Source: Oscillospiraceae bacterium UBA6370
GTDB taxonomy: Bacteria; Bacillota; Clostridia; Oscillospirales; Oscillospiraceae
Length of the DNA: 25,606 nt
Reading direction: 5' to 3'
Assembly: GCA_002437735.1 (NCBI GenBank)
Contig: DJRC01000031.1
Location: 1-25,606 of the forward strand
The translations under genes and the position numbers were made by a program. Positions 8,086 to 15,958 of the stretch are shown in pieces. How positions within the stretch are numbered: the stretch's first letter is position 1; each line of letters opens with the position of its first letter. The notes under the pieces were generated by a model. That model was not told the DNA's origin. It ran no database searches and worked only from the letters and a program-made list of their open reading frames with translations.

Positions 8086-8957
8086 TGCTCTGCGAGATCT
8101 GTCCGCGCCGCTGCGGCGCGGAGCGCACGGAGACGCGCGGCGGGGGAGTCTGCGCCATGCCCGCAGGCATCGTAGCGGCAAAGGCCATGCTCCACCAATG
8201 GGAGGAGCCGGTGCTCAGCGGCACGAACGGCGCGGGCTGCGTCTTCTTCTCCGGCTGCAATCTCGGCTGCGTGTTCTGCCAGAACGGTAAGATCAGCCAC
8301 GAGAATTTCGGCAAGGTCATTTCCCCCGCTCGGCTGCGTGAGATCTTCTTCGAGCTCATCTCGCAGGGCGCGCACTGCATCGACCTTGTTTCGCCCACGC
8401 ACTTTACGCCCTGGGTGTTGGAGGCTCTGGAAGATCCGTTGCCCGTGCCGGTGGTGTGGAACAGCAGCGGCTATGAGCGCGTGGAAACGCTCAAAGCGCT
8501 GGAGGACAGGGTGCAGATCTATCTGCCCGACCTCAAGTATGCGCTGGAAAAGCCCGCGCGGGAGCTGAGCCGCGCGGACGATTACTTTCCCGTCGCCGCC
8601 GCAGCCATCGACGAGATGCTGCGGCAGGTGGGACCCTACCGGATCGGAGACGACGGCTTGATGAAGTCCGGCGTCATTCTCCGCCACCTCGTCCTGCCCG
8701 GCCAACTCGAGAACACCAAGGCGGTCATCGACTATGTGTCCGCGCATTTTCCGCCGCACACGGTGCTTTTTTCCCTTATGAGCCAGTACACGCCGCAGCC
8801 CGGCGTGAGCGGGGCGCTCGCGCGGCGTCTGAACCACGCGGAGTACCGCGCGGCGGTGCGGTACATGACCGATTGCGGCATCACGGACGGCTTCTGTCAG
8901 GAGCTTTCCAGCGCAAAAGAGGAATACACACCGCTCTTTGATTTACAGGGGATCTAA
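8085..8957 (+). CDS. PflX-like radical SAM protein (COG1313-type)
   Basis: A 290-residue radical SAM protein related to pyruvate formate-lyase activating enzymes. The cluster motif is C58-x3-C62-x2-C65 (SGCNLGCVFCQN). An additional N-terminal set C3, C6, C10 and C23 (LCEICPRRCG...GVC) is characteristic of the PflX group. The substrate of this group is not established; a glycyl-radical enzyme is the usual guess, but none is encoded in the window. The start ATG at 8085-8087 shares one base with the tdk stop. The gene following is dCMP deaminase after an 89-bp gap. Family assignment is strong, function unknown. Confidence 0.9.
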   Translation: MLCEICPRRCGAERTETRGGGVCAMPAGIVAAKAMLHQWEEPVLSGTNGAGCVFFSGCNLGCVFCQNGKISHENFGKVISPARLREIFFELISQGAHCIDLVSPTHFTPWVLEALEDPLPVPVVWNSSGYERVETLKALEDRVQIYLPDLKYALEKPARELSRADDYFPVAAAAIDEMLRQVGPYRIGDDGLMKSGVILRHLVLPGQLENTKAVIDYVSAHFPPHTVLFSLMSQYTPQPGVSGALARRLNHAEYRAAVRYMTDCGITDGFCQELSSAKEEYTPLFDLQGI

Positions 8958-9046
8958 GCGGACGGACAAACGACCGCGCAGCTGCAAGCGCGAGTTTTGA
9001 TAACGCTCTGCAATATTTATTGAAAAAATTACAAGGAGGATCCGCC

Positions 9047-9526
9047 ATGCCGCGCATCAGCAAGGAAAACTATTACCTCGACATTGCCGAAACGGTGCTC
9101 GAACGCGCGACCTGCCTGCGGCGGGTCTACGGCGCCATCATCGTCAAGAACGACGAGATCATTTCCACCGGCTACAACGGTGCGCCCCGCGGACGGAAAA
9201 ACTGCGTCGACCTCGGCTTCTGCACACGCGAGGAGCTGCAGGTCCCGCGCGGTGAGCGCTACGAGCTCTGCCGCAGCGTCCACGCCGAGGCGAACGCCAT
9301 CATCTCGGCATCCCGGCGCGACATGGTCGGCGGTGCCATCTATCTCGTGGGCCGTGACGCACGCACGCACGCGCTCCTCGGCGACGCGACGAGCTGCGCC
9401 ATGTGCCGCCGCCAGATCATCAACGCAGGACTCGAAAAAGTCGTCATCCGCCGCACGGAGACGGAGTTTGAGGTCGTGCCCGTGCAACAGTGGATCGACG
9501 AGGACGATTCGCTTCCCGAAGCATAA
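9047..9526 (+). CDS. Cytidine/deoxycytidylate deaminase family protein (dCMP deaminase, ComEB-like)
   Basis: A 159-residue zinc deaminase. The catalytic motif is H79-A-E81 with C118-x2-C121. Upstream it has the GYNGAPRGRKNC segment and extra cysteines (C53, C59, C75) of the dCMP deaminase/ComEB group, which convert dCMP to dUMP for thymidylate synthesis. The start at 9047 is set by AAGGAGG (9033-9039), seven bases ahead; an in-frame ATG at 9020 lies upstream of that site. Proximity to tdk supports a joint role in dTMP supply. It ends at a bidirectional terminator facing ppa. A minor alternative is a ComEB paralogue with another role. Confidence 0.9.
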   Translation: MPRISKENYYLDIAETVLERATCLRRVYGAIIVKNDEIISTGYNGAPRGRKNCVDLGFCTREELQVPRGERYELCRSVHAEANAIISASRRDMVGGAIYLVGRDARTHALLGDATSCAMCRRQIINAGLEKVVIRRTETEFEVVPVQQWIDEDDSLPEA

Positions 9527-9530
9527 GAAA

Positions 9531-9562
9531 AGAAGGTCTCTTTTCAAGAGGCCTTCTTTTTT
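9531..9562. terminator. Bidirectional terminator between dCMP deaminase and ppa
   Basis: A 10-bp stem (9531-9540 with 9548-9557) with one T.G pair and a 7-base loop. A T run on the + strand (9557-9562) and an A-rich upstream flank give a U-tract in both directions between convergent genes. Confidence 0.92.
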
Positions 9563-9573
9563 CTGTTCCGGTT

Positions 9574-10104
9574 TCAGCGGCAGTATTTCTCGATGTAGGC
9601 GTTCTGGCACTTGACGATGATCTTCACGGCCTCGTCGCGGCTGAGCACGTCGCTCACCACGGTCTCCTTGCCCTCAAGGCTCTTATAGACGCGGAAGAAG
9701 TGCCGGATCTCGCTGGCGACGTGATCGGGCAGCTCGGAAATATCTTGATAGGTGTTGTAGGTCGGGTCCTGGAAGGGAATGGCAATGATCTTCTCGTCGA
9801 GCGAGCCGCCGTCCTCCATCGTGATGACGCCGATGGGGTAGCACTCAACGAGGCTCAGCGGACGGATGCACTCCGAGCAGAGCACCAGCACGTCCAGCGG
9901 GTCGCCGTCGTCCGCCCAGGTGCGGGGGATGAAGCCGTAGTTCGCCGGATAGTGGGTGGAGGTATAAAGGATACGGTCGAGGCGCAGGGCGCCGGTCTCC
10001 TTATCCATTTCGTATTTGTTCTTGCTGCCCTTTTCGATCTCGATGACGGCGAGGAAGTCCTCGGGGCGCACGCGGTGGGGCGCGACATCATGCCAAAGGT
10101 TCAT
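9574..10104 (-). CDS. ppa: Inorganic pyrophosphatase (family I)
   Basis: A 176-residue soluble pyrophosphatase hydrolysing PPi to phosphate, pulling biosynthetic reactions forward. The family signature D66-G-D68-P-L-D71 (ADDGDPLDVLV) supplies the Mg2+ ligands. The preceding YPANYGFIPRTW segment and length match bacterial family I enzymes. The minus-strand start is preceded by a GAAGG-type site. It has a near-consensus promoter at 10154-10182 and a terminator at 9531-9562, so it is likely a single-gene transcript. Confidence 0.96.
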   Translation of the reverse strand: MNLWHDVAPHRVRPEDFLAVIEIEKGSKNKYEMDKETGALRLDRILYTSTHYPANYGFIPRTWADDGDPLDVLVLCSECIRPLSLVECYPIGVITMEDGGSLDEKIIAIPFQDPTYNTYQDISELPDHVASEIRHFFRVYKSLEGKETVVSDVLSRDEAVKIIVKCQNAYIEKYCR

Positions 10105-10153
10105 AGACAGGCCCTTCTTTCTTTACAAAAATAATAGATATCTTCAATGAAAG

Positions 10154-10182
10154 ATTATAATATGCCCGTGCCGCGATTGCAA
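10154..10182 (-). promoter_or_regulatory. Promoter for ppa
   Basis: On the minus strand, TTGCAA (10177-10182), 17-bp spacer, perfect TATAAT (10154-10159). The start would fall near 10147, giving a leader of about 43 bases. Confidence 0.85.
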
Positions 10183-10192
10183 GGGCGGGACG

Positions 10193-10205
10193 CACAAACT
10201 TTGTG
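10193..10205. promoter_or_regulatory. Short palindrome upstream of the ppa promoter (possible operator)
   Basis: CACAAA (10193-10198), a single C, then TTTGTG (10200-10205): a perfect 13-base inverted repeat ending ten bases upstream of the ppa -35 box. It resembles a small operator half-site pair, but no regulator can be assigned. Confidence 0.3.
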
Positions 10206-10279
10206 TAAAATTCTCCGCGGTTTCCGAAAAATGCAGCAAAACGCCCATCGCGCCGGCACGACAAAATTTTCGCTTCATC

Positions 10280-10308
10280 TTGTCAGGGCGCGCGCTCCGT
10301 GCTATAAT
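10280..10308 (+). promoter_or_regulatory. Promoter for the miaB operon
   Basis: TTGTCA (10280-10285), 17-bp GC-rich spacer, perfect TATAAT (10303-10308). The start should be near 10315, about 30 bases before the miaB start codon. It probably drives miaB, the COG1237-type hydrolase and possibly mutS onward. Confidence 0.88.
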
Positions 10309-10331
10309 TTATCAGTTAAAGTATATCAACC

Positions 10332-10337
10332 GGGAGG
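10332..10337 (+). promoter_or_regulatory. Ribosome binding site deciding the miaB TTG start
   Basis: GGGAGG eight bases before TTG 10346. No in-frame ATG lies between the predicted transcription start and this codon. Confidence 0.8.
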
Positions 10338-10345
10338 ATAACCCC

Positions 10346-11767
10346 TTGGAACGTGAAAAGGTATTGGTCAGCGCCGAGGAAACGGCGCGGCAGAAGGAAT
10401 ACATGGACAAGGTGCGCGCTCTGCACGAGCGGCGCACGACGAAGCCGCTGGCCTACGTCCACACCTACGGCTGTCAGCAGAACGTGGCAGACGGCGAGCG
10501 GCTGATGGGAATGCTGCGCGAGATGGGCTGTGACTTCACCGACGATACGAAGCGCGCCGACATCGTGCTGATGAACACCTGCGCCATCCGCGAGAACGCG
10601 GAGAAAACCGTTTACGGGATGCTCGGCCAGCTCACGCACACCAAGGCGGCGAATCCCGACCAGATCATCTGCCTGTGCGGGTGCATGGCGCAGCAGCCGC
10701 GCGTGGCGGAAAAGGTAAAAAGCAGCTACCGCCACGTCGATCTCGTGCTCGGCCCGCAGGCCGAGTGGCGCTTCCCCGAGCTTTTGTACCGCGCCTACAC
10801 CGAGCGCGGCCGCGTCTTTTCCATCGACGATGAGCCGGGCCGCATCGCGGAGGATATCCCCGTCTACCGCGTCGGCGGCGTGAGCGCATGGGTGAGCATC
10901 ATGTACGGCTGCAACAACTTCTGCTCGTACTGCATCGTGCCCTACGTCCGTGGCCGCGAGCGCAGCCGCGAGCCGGAGCAGATCGTGCGCGAGGTGCGCG
11001 AGCTGGTCGCGGCAGGTTATAAGGAGATCACGCTGCTCGGCCAGAACGTCAACAGCTACGGCAAGGATCTCGGCACAGGCTATGATTTTGCCGATCTCCT
11101 CGCGGAGATCGACCGGATCGACGGCGACTACTGGGTGCGCTTCATGTCCAGCCAGCCCAAGGACGCGACGCCCAAGCTCTTCGACACGATGGCGGCGAGC
11201 CGCCATGTGACGCATCAGCTGCACCTGCCCGTCCAGAGCGGCAACGACCGCGTGCTGCGCGCGATGAACCGCCCCTACACCCGTGCGGGCTACCTTGAGC
11301 TGATCCGCTATGCCCGCAGAGTCATGCCCGACCTTGTGCTCACGAGCGACATCATCATCGGCTTCCCCGGCGAGACCGAGGCGGAGGCGATGGACACCGT
11401 GAGCCTAATCGACGAGGTCCGCTTCGACGCGCTCTTCACGTTTATCTTCTCTCCCCGCCCGGGCACGCCCGCCGCGAAGCTGGACGATCCCACGCCGCGC
11501 GAGGAAAAGCAGAGGTGGTTTGACGCGCTCTGCAATGCCCAGAACGCCATCAGTGTGGCAAAGCACGCCGCCTACATCGGCAAGGCCGTGCGCGTGCTGG
11601 TCGAGGGCGAGAGCGATGACGCGGACTGGCCGCTCTCCGCGCGCACCGAGGGCAACCGCCTTGTGCGCATGAAGGGCGACAAGAGCCTTATCGGAACGTT
11701 CGCCACGGCAAAAATTTCGGACAGCAACACCTGGGCGCTCTACGGAGCCGCGGAGGAAGCGATATGA
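10346..11767 (+). CDS. miaB: tRNA-2-methylthio-N6-dimethylallyladenosine synthase MiaB
   Basis: A 473-residue radical SAM methylthiotransferase converting i6A37 to ms2i6A37 in tRNAs reading UNN codons. The N-terminal UPF0004 domain carries the three auxiliary-cluster cysteines C43 (HTYGCQQN), C79 (MNTCAIRENAE) and C113 (CGCMAQQ). The radical SAM motif is C189-x3-C193-x2-C196 (YGCNNFCSYC), followed by PYVRGRERSR. A TRAM domain forms about the last 70 residues. The HTYGCQQN and NTCAIRENAE forms point to MiaB rather than RimO or MtaB. Translation starts at TTG 10346. MiaA, which makes its substrate modification, is encoded about 6 kb downstream. It overlaps the next gene by 4 bp. Confidence 0.96.
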   Translation: MEREKVLVSAEETARQKEYMDKVRALHERRTTKPLAYVHTYGCQQNVADGERLMGMLREMGCDFTDDTKRADIVLMNTCAIRENAEKTVYGMLGQLTHTKAANPDQIICLCGCMAQQPRVAEKVKSSYRHVDLVLGPQAEWRFPELLYRAYTERGRVFSIDDEPGRIAEDIPVYRVGGVSAWVSIMYGCNNFCSYCIVPYVRGRERSREPEQIVREVRELVAAGYKEITLLGQNVNSYGKDLGTGYDFADLLAEIDRIDGDYWVRFMSSQPKDATPKLFDTMAASRHVTHQLHLPVQSGNDRVLRAMNRPYTRAGYLELIRYARRVMPDLVLTSDIIIGFPGETEAEAMDTVSLIDEVRFDALFTFIFSPRPGTPAAKLDDPTPREEKQRWFDALCNAQNAISVAKHAAYIGKAVRVLVEGESDDADWPLSARTEGNRLVRMKGDKSLIGTFATAKISDSNTWALYGAAEEAI

Positions 11768-12591
11768 AGATCACCACCTTACTGGAAAACAAGACCACCT
11801 GCGATGCGCTCCGCTGCGAGCACGGGCTTTCGCTCTACATTGAAACGGAAAAGCACAAAATTCTCTTTGACTCCGGCGCGAGCGACGCTTTCTGGGAGAA
11901 CGCCAGGGCGCTCGGCATCGACCTCGCACAGGTCGATATTGCCTTTCTCTCCCACGCACACAACGACCACTGCGGCGGTCTGCTGACCTTCCTGCGGGGC
12001 AACCGCACCGCAAAGGTCTATCTTCAGAAGGAAGCCTTCGGCGATTACTATGTGGTGACGCCGGCGAAATGCGCCTTCATCGGGCTCGATCCCAAGCTGC
12101 ACGAGTACGCCGGCCGCTTCGTGATGACCGAGGGCGTGACGAAGCTCGACGACGAGCTGACGCTCTTCTCCGGCATCCGGACGCATGAGCTTCTGAGCGA
12201 GGCGAACGCCACGCTGCGCGAAAAGGTCGGCGGGAACTATCCCCGCGACACGTTCCGCCACGAGCAGGACCTGCTGGTGACGGAGCACGGCAAAACCGTC
12301 CTCTTTGCCGGCTGCGCCCACAACGGCATTGTCAACATCATCAACCGCGCGGAAGACATTCTGGGCCGCGCGCCGGACTATGTGTTCGCGGGCTTCCATC
12401 TCTACAATCCCTCGCTCGGTCAGAGCGAGCCGAGAGCCCTTGTGGACGCGGTGGGCGAGCGCCTGCGCGCGCGGAAGGCGACGCGCTACGTCACCGGCCA
12501 CTGCACCGGCGACGACGCTTACGCCTGGCTGCGCGAAACGCTGGGCGACCGCCTCGCCTACATGGCGACCGGAACGACCTTTACGATCTGA
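11764..12591 (+). CDS. MBL-fold metallo-hydrolase, COG1237-type
   Basis: A 275-residue metallo-beta-lactamase-fold protein. The core motif is SHAHNDHCGG (H64, H66, D68, H69). Further likely ligands lie in the CAHNGIVNII and GFHLYNP segments and near the C-terminal TGHCTGDDAY. This order of motifs is that of COG1237 hydrolases, related to an archaeal enzyme of pterin synthesis; the bacterial substrate is unknown. It overlaps miaB by 4 bp (ATGA), so it is translationally coupled, and mutS begins 24 bp after its stop. It belongs to the miaB-mutS operon but has no evident tie to tRNA or DNA repair chemistry. Confidence 0.88.
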   Translation: MKITTLLENKTTCDALRCEHGLSLYIETEKHKILFDSGASDAFWENARALGIDLAQVDIAFLSHAHNDHCGGLLTFLRGNRTAKVYLQKEAFGDYYVVTPAKCAFIGLDPKLHEYAGRFVMTEGVTKLDDELTLFSGIRTHELLSEANATLREKVGGNYPRDTFRHEQDLLVTEHGKTVLFAGCAHNGIVNIINRAEDILGRAPDYVFAGFHLYNPSLGQSEPRALVDAVGERLRARKATRYVTGHCTGDDAYAWLRETLGDRLAYMATGTTFTI

Positions 12592-12615
12592 TTTTTTAGA
12601 AAGTGAGCAACGAAC

Positions 12616-15207
12616 ATGGCAGACCTCACGCCGATGATGCGCCAGTATCTTGAAATCAAGGAGCAGAATAAGGATTCCATCCTCTTTTTCCGTCTCGGCG
12701 ACTTCTACGAGATGTTCAACGAGGACGCGAAGCTCGCCGCGCGCGAGCTGGATCTCGTTCTCACCACGCGCGACCGCGGCAAGTCCGCCGAGGACCAGAC
12801 GCCGATGTGCGGCATCCCGTACCACTCGAGCGACGGCTACATCGCGCGGCTCATCGCCAAGGGCTATAAGGTCGCCATCTGCGAGCAGACCGAGGACCCG
12901 GCGCTCGCCAAGGGTCTCGTCAAGCGCGACATCATCCGCGTCGTCACCCCCGGCACGGTGATCGACAGCGCGTGTCTGGACGACCGGCGCGGCAACTTCC
13001 TGTGCGGCGTGTTCCTCGACGAGCAGAACGCGGGCGTCGCGTTCTGCGATATGTCCACAGGCCACACGCACGTCACTGCCTTTTCCGGCGCGGACCGCGC
13101 GGAGCATCTGTGCAATGAGCTTGCGCGCTTCTCGCCCGCCGAAGCGGTGCTGAGCGCGGGCGCGTATGCAGACGAGGAGCTGAAAACGCTGCTTGCCGAC
13201 AGACTCTCCTGCCGCGTGGAGCGCGGCGACGCGCGCTTCGATCTCAAGAGCGCGGAAAAGGCCGTGCTCGCGCAGTATGGTGAGGACGCCTATGCCTCGC
13301 TTCCGCGCAACAACCCCGCCGCAGCGCTCGCGCTTGGGGGGCTTCTGAGCTATCTGCACGAAACGCAGAAGAGCGACCTATCCTACATCAACGATCTCGA
13401 ATACTACGAGCAGGGCCGCTTCATGGAGCTGGACCTCTCCGCCCGCCGCAATCTGGAGCTGACGGAGACCATCCGCGGCAAGGAAAAGCGCGGGAGCCTG
13501 CTCTGGGTGCTCGACAAAACGAAAACCGCCATGGGCGCGCGATGCCTGCGGTCCTGGCTGGAGCGTCCCCTGCGTGAGGTCACGGCCATCACGCGCCGTT
13601 CGAATGCCGTCGGCGCGCTGGTGAACGACACAATGGCGCGTGAGGAGTTGGTGCTCGCCCTCTCCGGCATTAGCGACATGGAGCGGCTTATCGGCCGCAT
13701 CGTCTACGGCACGGCGGGCGGGCGCGACCTCGTCTCGCTGCGTAATTCCATCGAACAGCTCACCGCCGTGCGCGCGCAGCTCGCGCACTTCACCGCCGGC
13801 CGGCTCGGCGAGCTTTCGCAGGAGCTCGACCCGCTCACGGACATCGCCGCGCGCATCGCCGAGACCATCGTAGACGATCCGCCGTTTTCCGTGCGCGAGG
13901 GCGGCTTCATCCGCAAGGGCTTCAACGCCGAGGTCGACCGCCTGCACGACATCCTCTCCGGCGGCAAGGGGCTGCTCGCCTCCATCGAGACGAAGGAAAA
14001 GGAGCGCACCGGCATCCGCACGCTGAAGATCGGCTACAACAAGGTCTTCGGCTACTACATCGAGGTCTCCAACTCCTTCAAGGATCAGGTGCCCGAGACC
14101 TACATCCGCAAGCAGACGCTCGTCAACGGCGAGCGCTACATCACGCAGGAGCTCAAGGACCTGGAGCAGGAGATCCTGACCGCGGGCGAGCGCGACAACG
14201 CGCTCGAATACGAGCTGTTCTCCGCCCTGCGCGACGAGATCTGCGCCAATGCCGAGCGCATCCAGAAGACCGCCGCCGCGGTCGCGGAGCTTGATACCCT
14301 CGCGTCGCTTGCCGTCGTCGCGGTCAAAAACAACTACTGCTGCCCGGTGGTGGACGATTCCGGCGCGATCGAGATCCACGACGGACGGCACCCGGTCGTC
14401 GAGCGCGTGCTGAAGGATTCCCTCTTTGTGCCGAACGACACCTACATGGGCGAAAAGGAAAACCGCGTCGCCATCATTACGGGCCCCAATATGGCGGGTA
14501 AATCCACCTATATGCGTCAGGTCGCGCTCATCACGCTCATGGCACAGATTGGCTCGTTCGTTCCCGCCCGCGCCGCCCGCATCGGCGTGGTGGACCGCAT
14601 CTTCACCCGCATCGGCGCGAGCGACGACCTGGCCGGCGGCCAGTCCACCTTCATGGTTGAAATGAGCGAGGTCGCGGAAATTCTGCAGCAGGCGACGGCG
14701 CACTCGCTGCTGATCTTAGACGAGATCGGCCGCGGCACCTCGACCTTCGATGGCATGAGCATCGCCCGCGCGGTGCTCGAGTTCTGCGCCGACCGCAAAA
14801 GGCTCGGCGCGAAAACGCTCTTCGCCACCCACTATCACGAGCTCACCGAGCTGGAGGGCACGCTCGCGGGCGTGAAAAACTACAACATCGCCATCAAAAA
14901 GCGCGGGGAGGACCTTGTGTTCCTCCGCAAGATCATTCCCGGCGGGGCAGACCGCAGCTACGGCATCGAGGTCGCCAAGCTGGCGGGACTGCCGAAGGAG
15001 GTCGTCTCCCGCGCGAAGAAAATACTGGAGGAGCTGGAAGCCGGCGGCAGCTACATCCCGCCGCGCGAGGAGCGCGAGCAGGTGAGTCTGGACGCCATCG
15101 GCGAAGCCGAGGTGCTCGACGCGCTGCGCCGCGCCCAGCCGGACACCATGTCGCCCATCGAGGCCATGCAGCTGCTCTACGACTTGAAAAAGAAGCTTCC
15201 GAGCTAA
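12616..15207 (+). CDS. mutS: DNA mismatch repair protein MutS
   Basis: An 863-residue mismatch-recognition ATPase. The N-terminal mismatch-binding domain contains F30-Y31-E32 (RLGDFYEMF), whose Phe stacks on mispaired bases and whose Glu contacts them. Connector, lever and clamp domains follow. The C-terminal ABC-type ATPase has Walker A GPNMAGKST at residues 623-631, the signature SDDLAGGQSTFM, Walker B LLILDEIGRGTSTFDG and the H-loop FATHYHEL. Length and the FYE motif identify MutS1 rather than MutS2. Its partner mutL is separated by only the CPBP protease gene. Confidence 0.98.
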   Translation: MADLTPMMRQYLEIKEQNKDSILFFRLGDFYEMFNEDAKLAARELDLVLTTRDRGKSAEDQTPMCGIPYHSSDGYIARLIAKGYKVAICEQTEDPALAKGLVKRDIIRVVTPGTVIDSACLDDRRGNFLCGVFLDEQNAGVAFCDMSTGHTHVTAFSGADRAEHLCNELARFSPAEAVLSAGAYADEELKTLLADRLSCRVERGDARFDLKSAEKAVLAQYGEDAYASLPRNNPAAALALGGLLSYLHETQKSDLSYINDLEYYEQGRFMELDLSARRNLELTETIRGKEKRGSLLWVLDKTKTAMGARCLRSWLERPLREVTAITRRSNAVGALVNDTMAREELVLALSGISDMERLIGRIVYGTAGGRDLVSLRNSIEQLTAVRAQLAHFTAGRLGELSQELDPLTDIAARIAETIVDDPPFSVREGGFIRKGFNAEVDRLHDILSGGKGLLASIETKEKERTGIRTLKIGYNKVFGYYIEVSNSFKDQVPETYIRKQTLVNGERYITQELKDLEQEILTAGERDNALEYELFSALRDEICANAERIQKTAAAVAELDTLASLAVVAVKNNYCCPVVDDSGAIEIHDGRHPVVERVLKDSLFVPNDTYMGEKENRVAIITGPNMAGKSTYMRQVALITLMAQIGSFVPARAARIGVVDRIFTRIGASDDLAGGQSTFMVEMSEVAEILQQATAHSLLILDEIGRGTSTFDGMSIARAVLEFCADRKRLGAKTLFATHYHELTELEGTLAGVKNYNIAIKKRGEDLVFLRKIIPGGADRSYGIEVAKLAGLPKEVVSRAKKILEELEAGGSYIPPREEREQVSLDAIGEAEVLDALRRAQPDTMSPIEAMQLLYDLKKKLPS

Positions 15208-15237
15208 TCCCGAAACAGAAAGAAAGGGCCCATCCAC

Positions 15238-15948
15238 ATGGCAAAAAAAGCCGCTGCCTCCCACATGAACCAGACCGAGCGCGTCGCGGGGACGATCTTT
15301 TTTATCGTTTACCTGCTCGTGCTGCCGCTGCTGGCCAACAATCTCTTTGGCATCGTCGAGGTCCTGCTCGACACGAAGATCAGCGATTCGCTGGCGAACA
15401 TCATCTACTATTATGTGCTCTTCGCCGTCGTGCTGCTGCTTTTCCACTCGTTCCTCGCACACACGACGAGCCGCTTTCTCGGCGGCGTGAGCCGCGCGAT
15501 GACGACATTCTGCATGGGCCTTCTGGTCTTTTACGGCGCGAACGAGCTTTTTTACCGCGTGGCAAACGTGCTCTTCAACAGCCGCACCAACCTCAACGAC
15601 ATGACCATCGCCGCGTCCATCAACGCCGCGCCGCGCCTGACGGCGCTCATCATCGTCTTTCTCGCCCCCTTTGTGGAGGAGGTTCTTTTCCGCGGCCTCG
15701 TGTTCGGCTGCCTAAAGGAAAAGAGCCGCGTCGCCGCCTATGTTGTCTCCTGCGTGCTCTTCGCGTTCATGCATGTGTGGACCTTCGCTCTCTCCTCGTG
15801 GGACTGGAGCTATCTCATCCTCATGCTGCAATACCTTGTGCCCGGTCTCGTTTTCGCGTGGGCGTTCGACCACTCCGGCACGCTCTGGACATCCATCCTG
15901 CTCCACGCGACCGTCAACGCGCTGGCTCTCTGGGCCATCGTCGGATAA
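15238..15948 (+). CDS. CPBP-family intramembrane glutamic endopeptidase
   Basis: A 236-residue polytopic membrane protein with several hydrophobic segments, the first at about residues 18-37 (IFFIVYLLVLPLL). The Abi/CPBP (Rce1-like) motifs are present: E147-E148-x3-R152 (FVEEVLFRG), H179 (FAFMHVW) and H223 (LLHATVN). These residues form the active site of CAAX-protease-like enzymes. In bacteria the family is tied to bacteriocin self-immunity, membrane protein processing or unknown roles. It lies between mutS (30 bp upstream) and mutL (10 bp downstream) and is probably co-transcribed. The substrate is unknown, and no prenylated or bacteriocin-like peptide is seen nearby. Confidence 0.88.
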   Translation: MAKKAAASHMNQTERVAGTIFFIVYLLVLPLLANNLFGIVEVLLDTKISDSLANIIYYYVLFAVVLLLFHSFLAHTTSRFLGGVSRAMTTFCMGLLVFYGANELFYRVANVLFNSRTNLNDMTIAASINAAPRLTALIIVFLAPFVEEVLFRGLVFGCLKEKSRVAAYVVSCVLFAFMHVWTFALSSWDWSYLILMLQYLVPGLVFAWAFDHSGTLWTSILLHATVNALALWAIVG

Positions 15949-15958
15949 GGAGAATACC

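Noticed and set aside
8958..9046. A possible promoter for the dCMP deaminase gene (TTGATA at 8997-9002) and a weak CGCGC/GCGCG hairpin before it.
   Set aside because: No -10 box lies at 16-18 bp from TTGATA, and the hairpin has a short stem and only four Ts; neither is good enough to annotate.
11779..13359. A 526-codon minus-strand frame opposite the COG1237-type gene and mutS.
   Set aside because: Same GC-shadow pattern with no domain or ribosome binding site; the + strand encodes well-supported proteins throughout.
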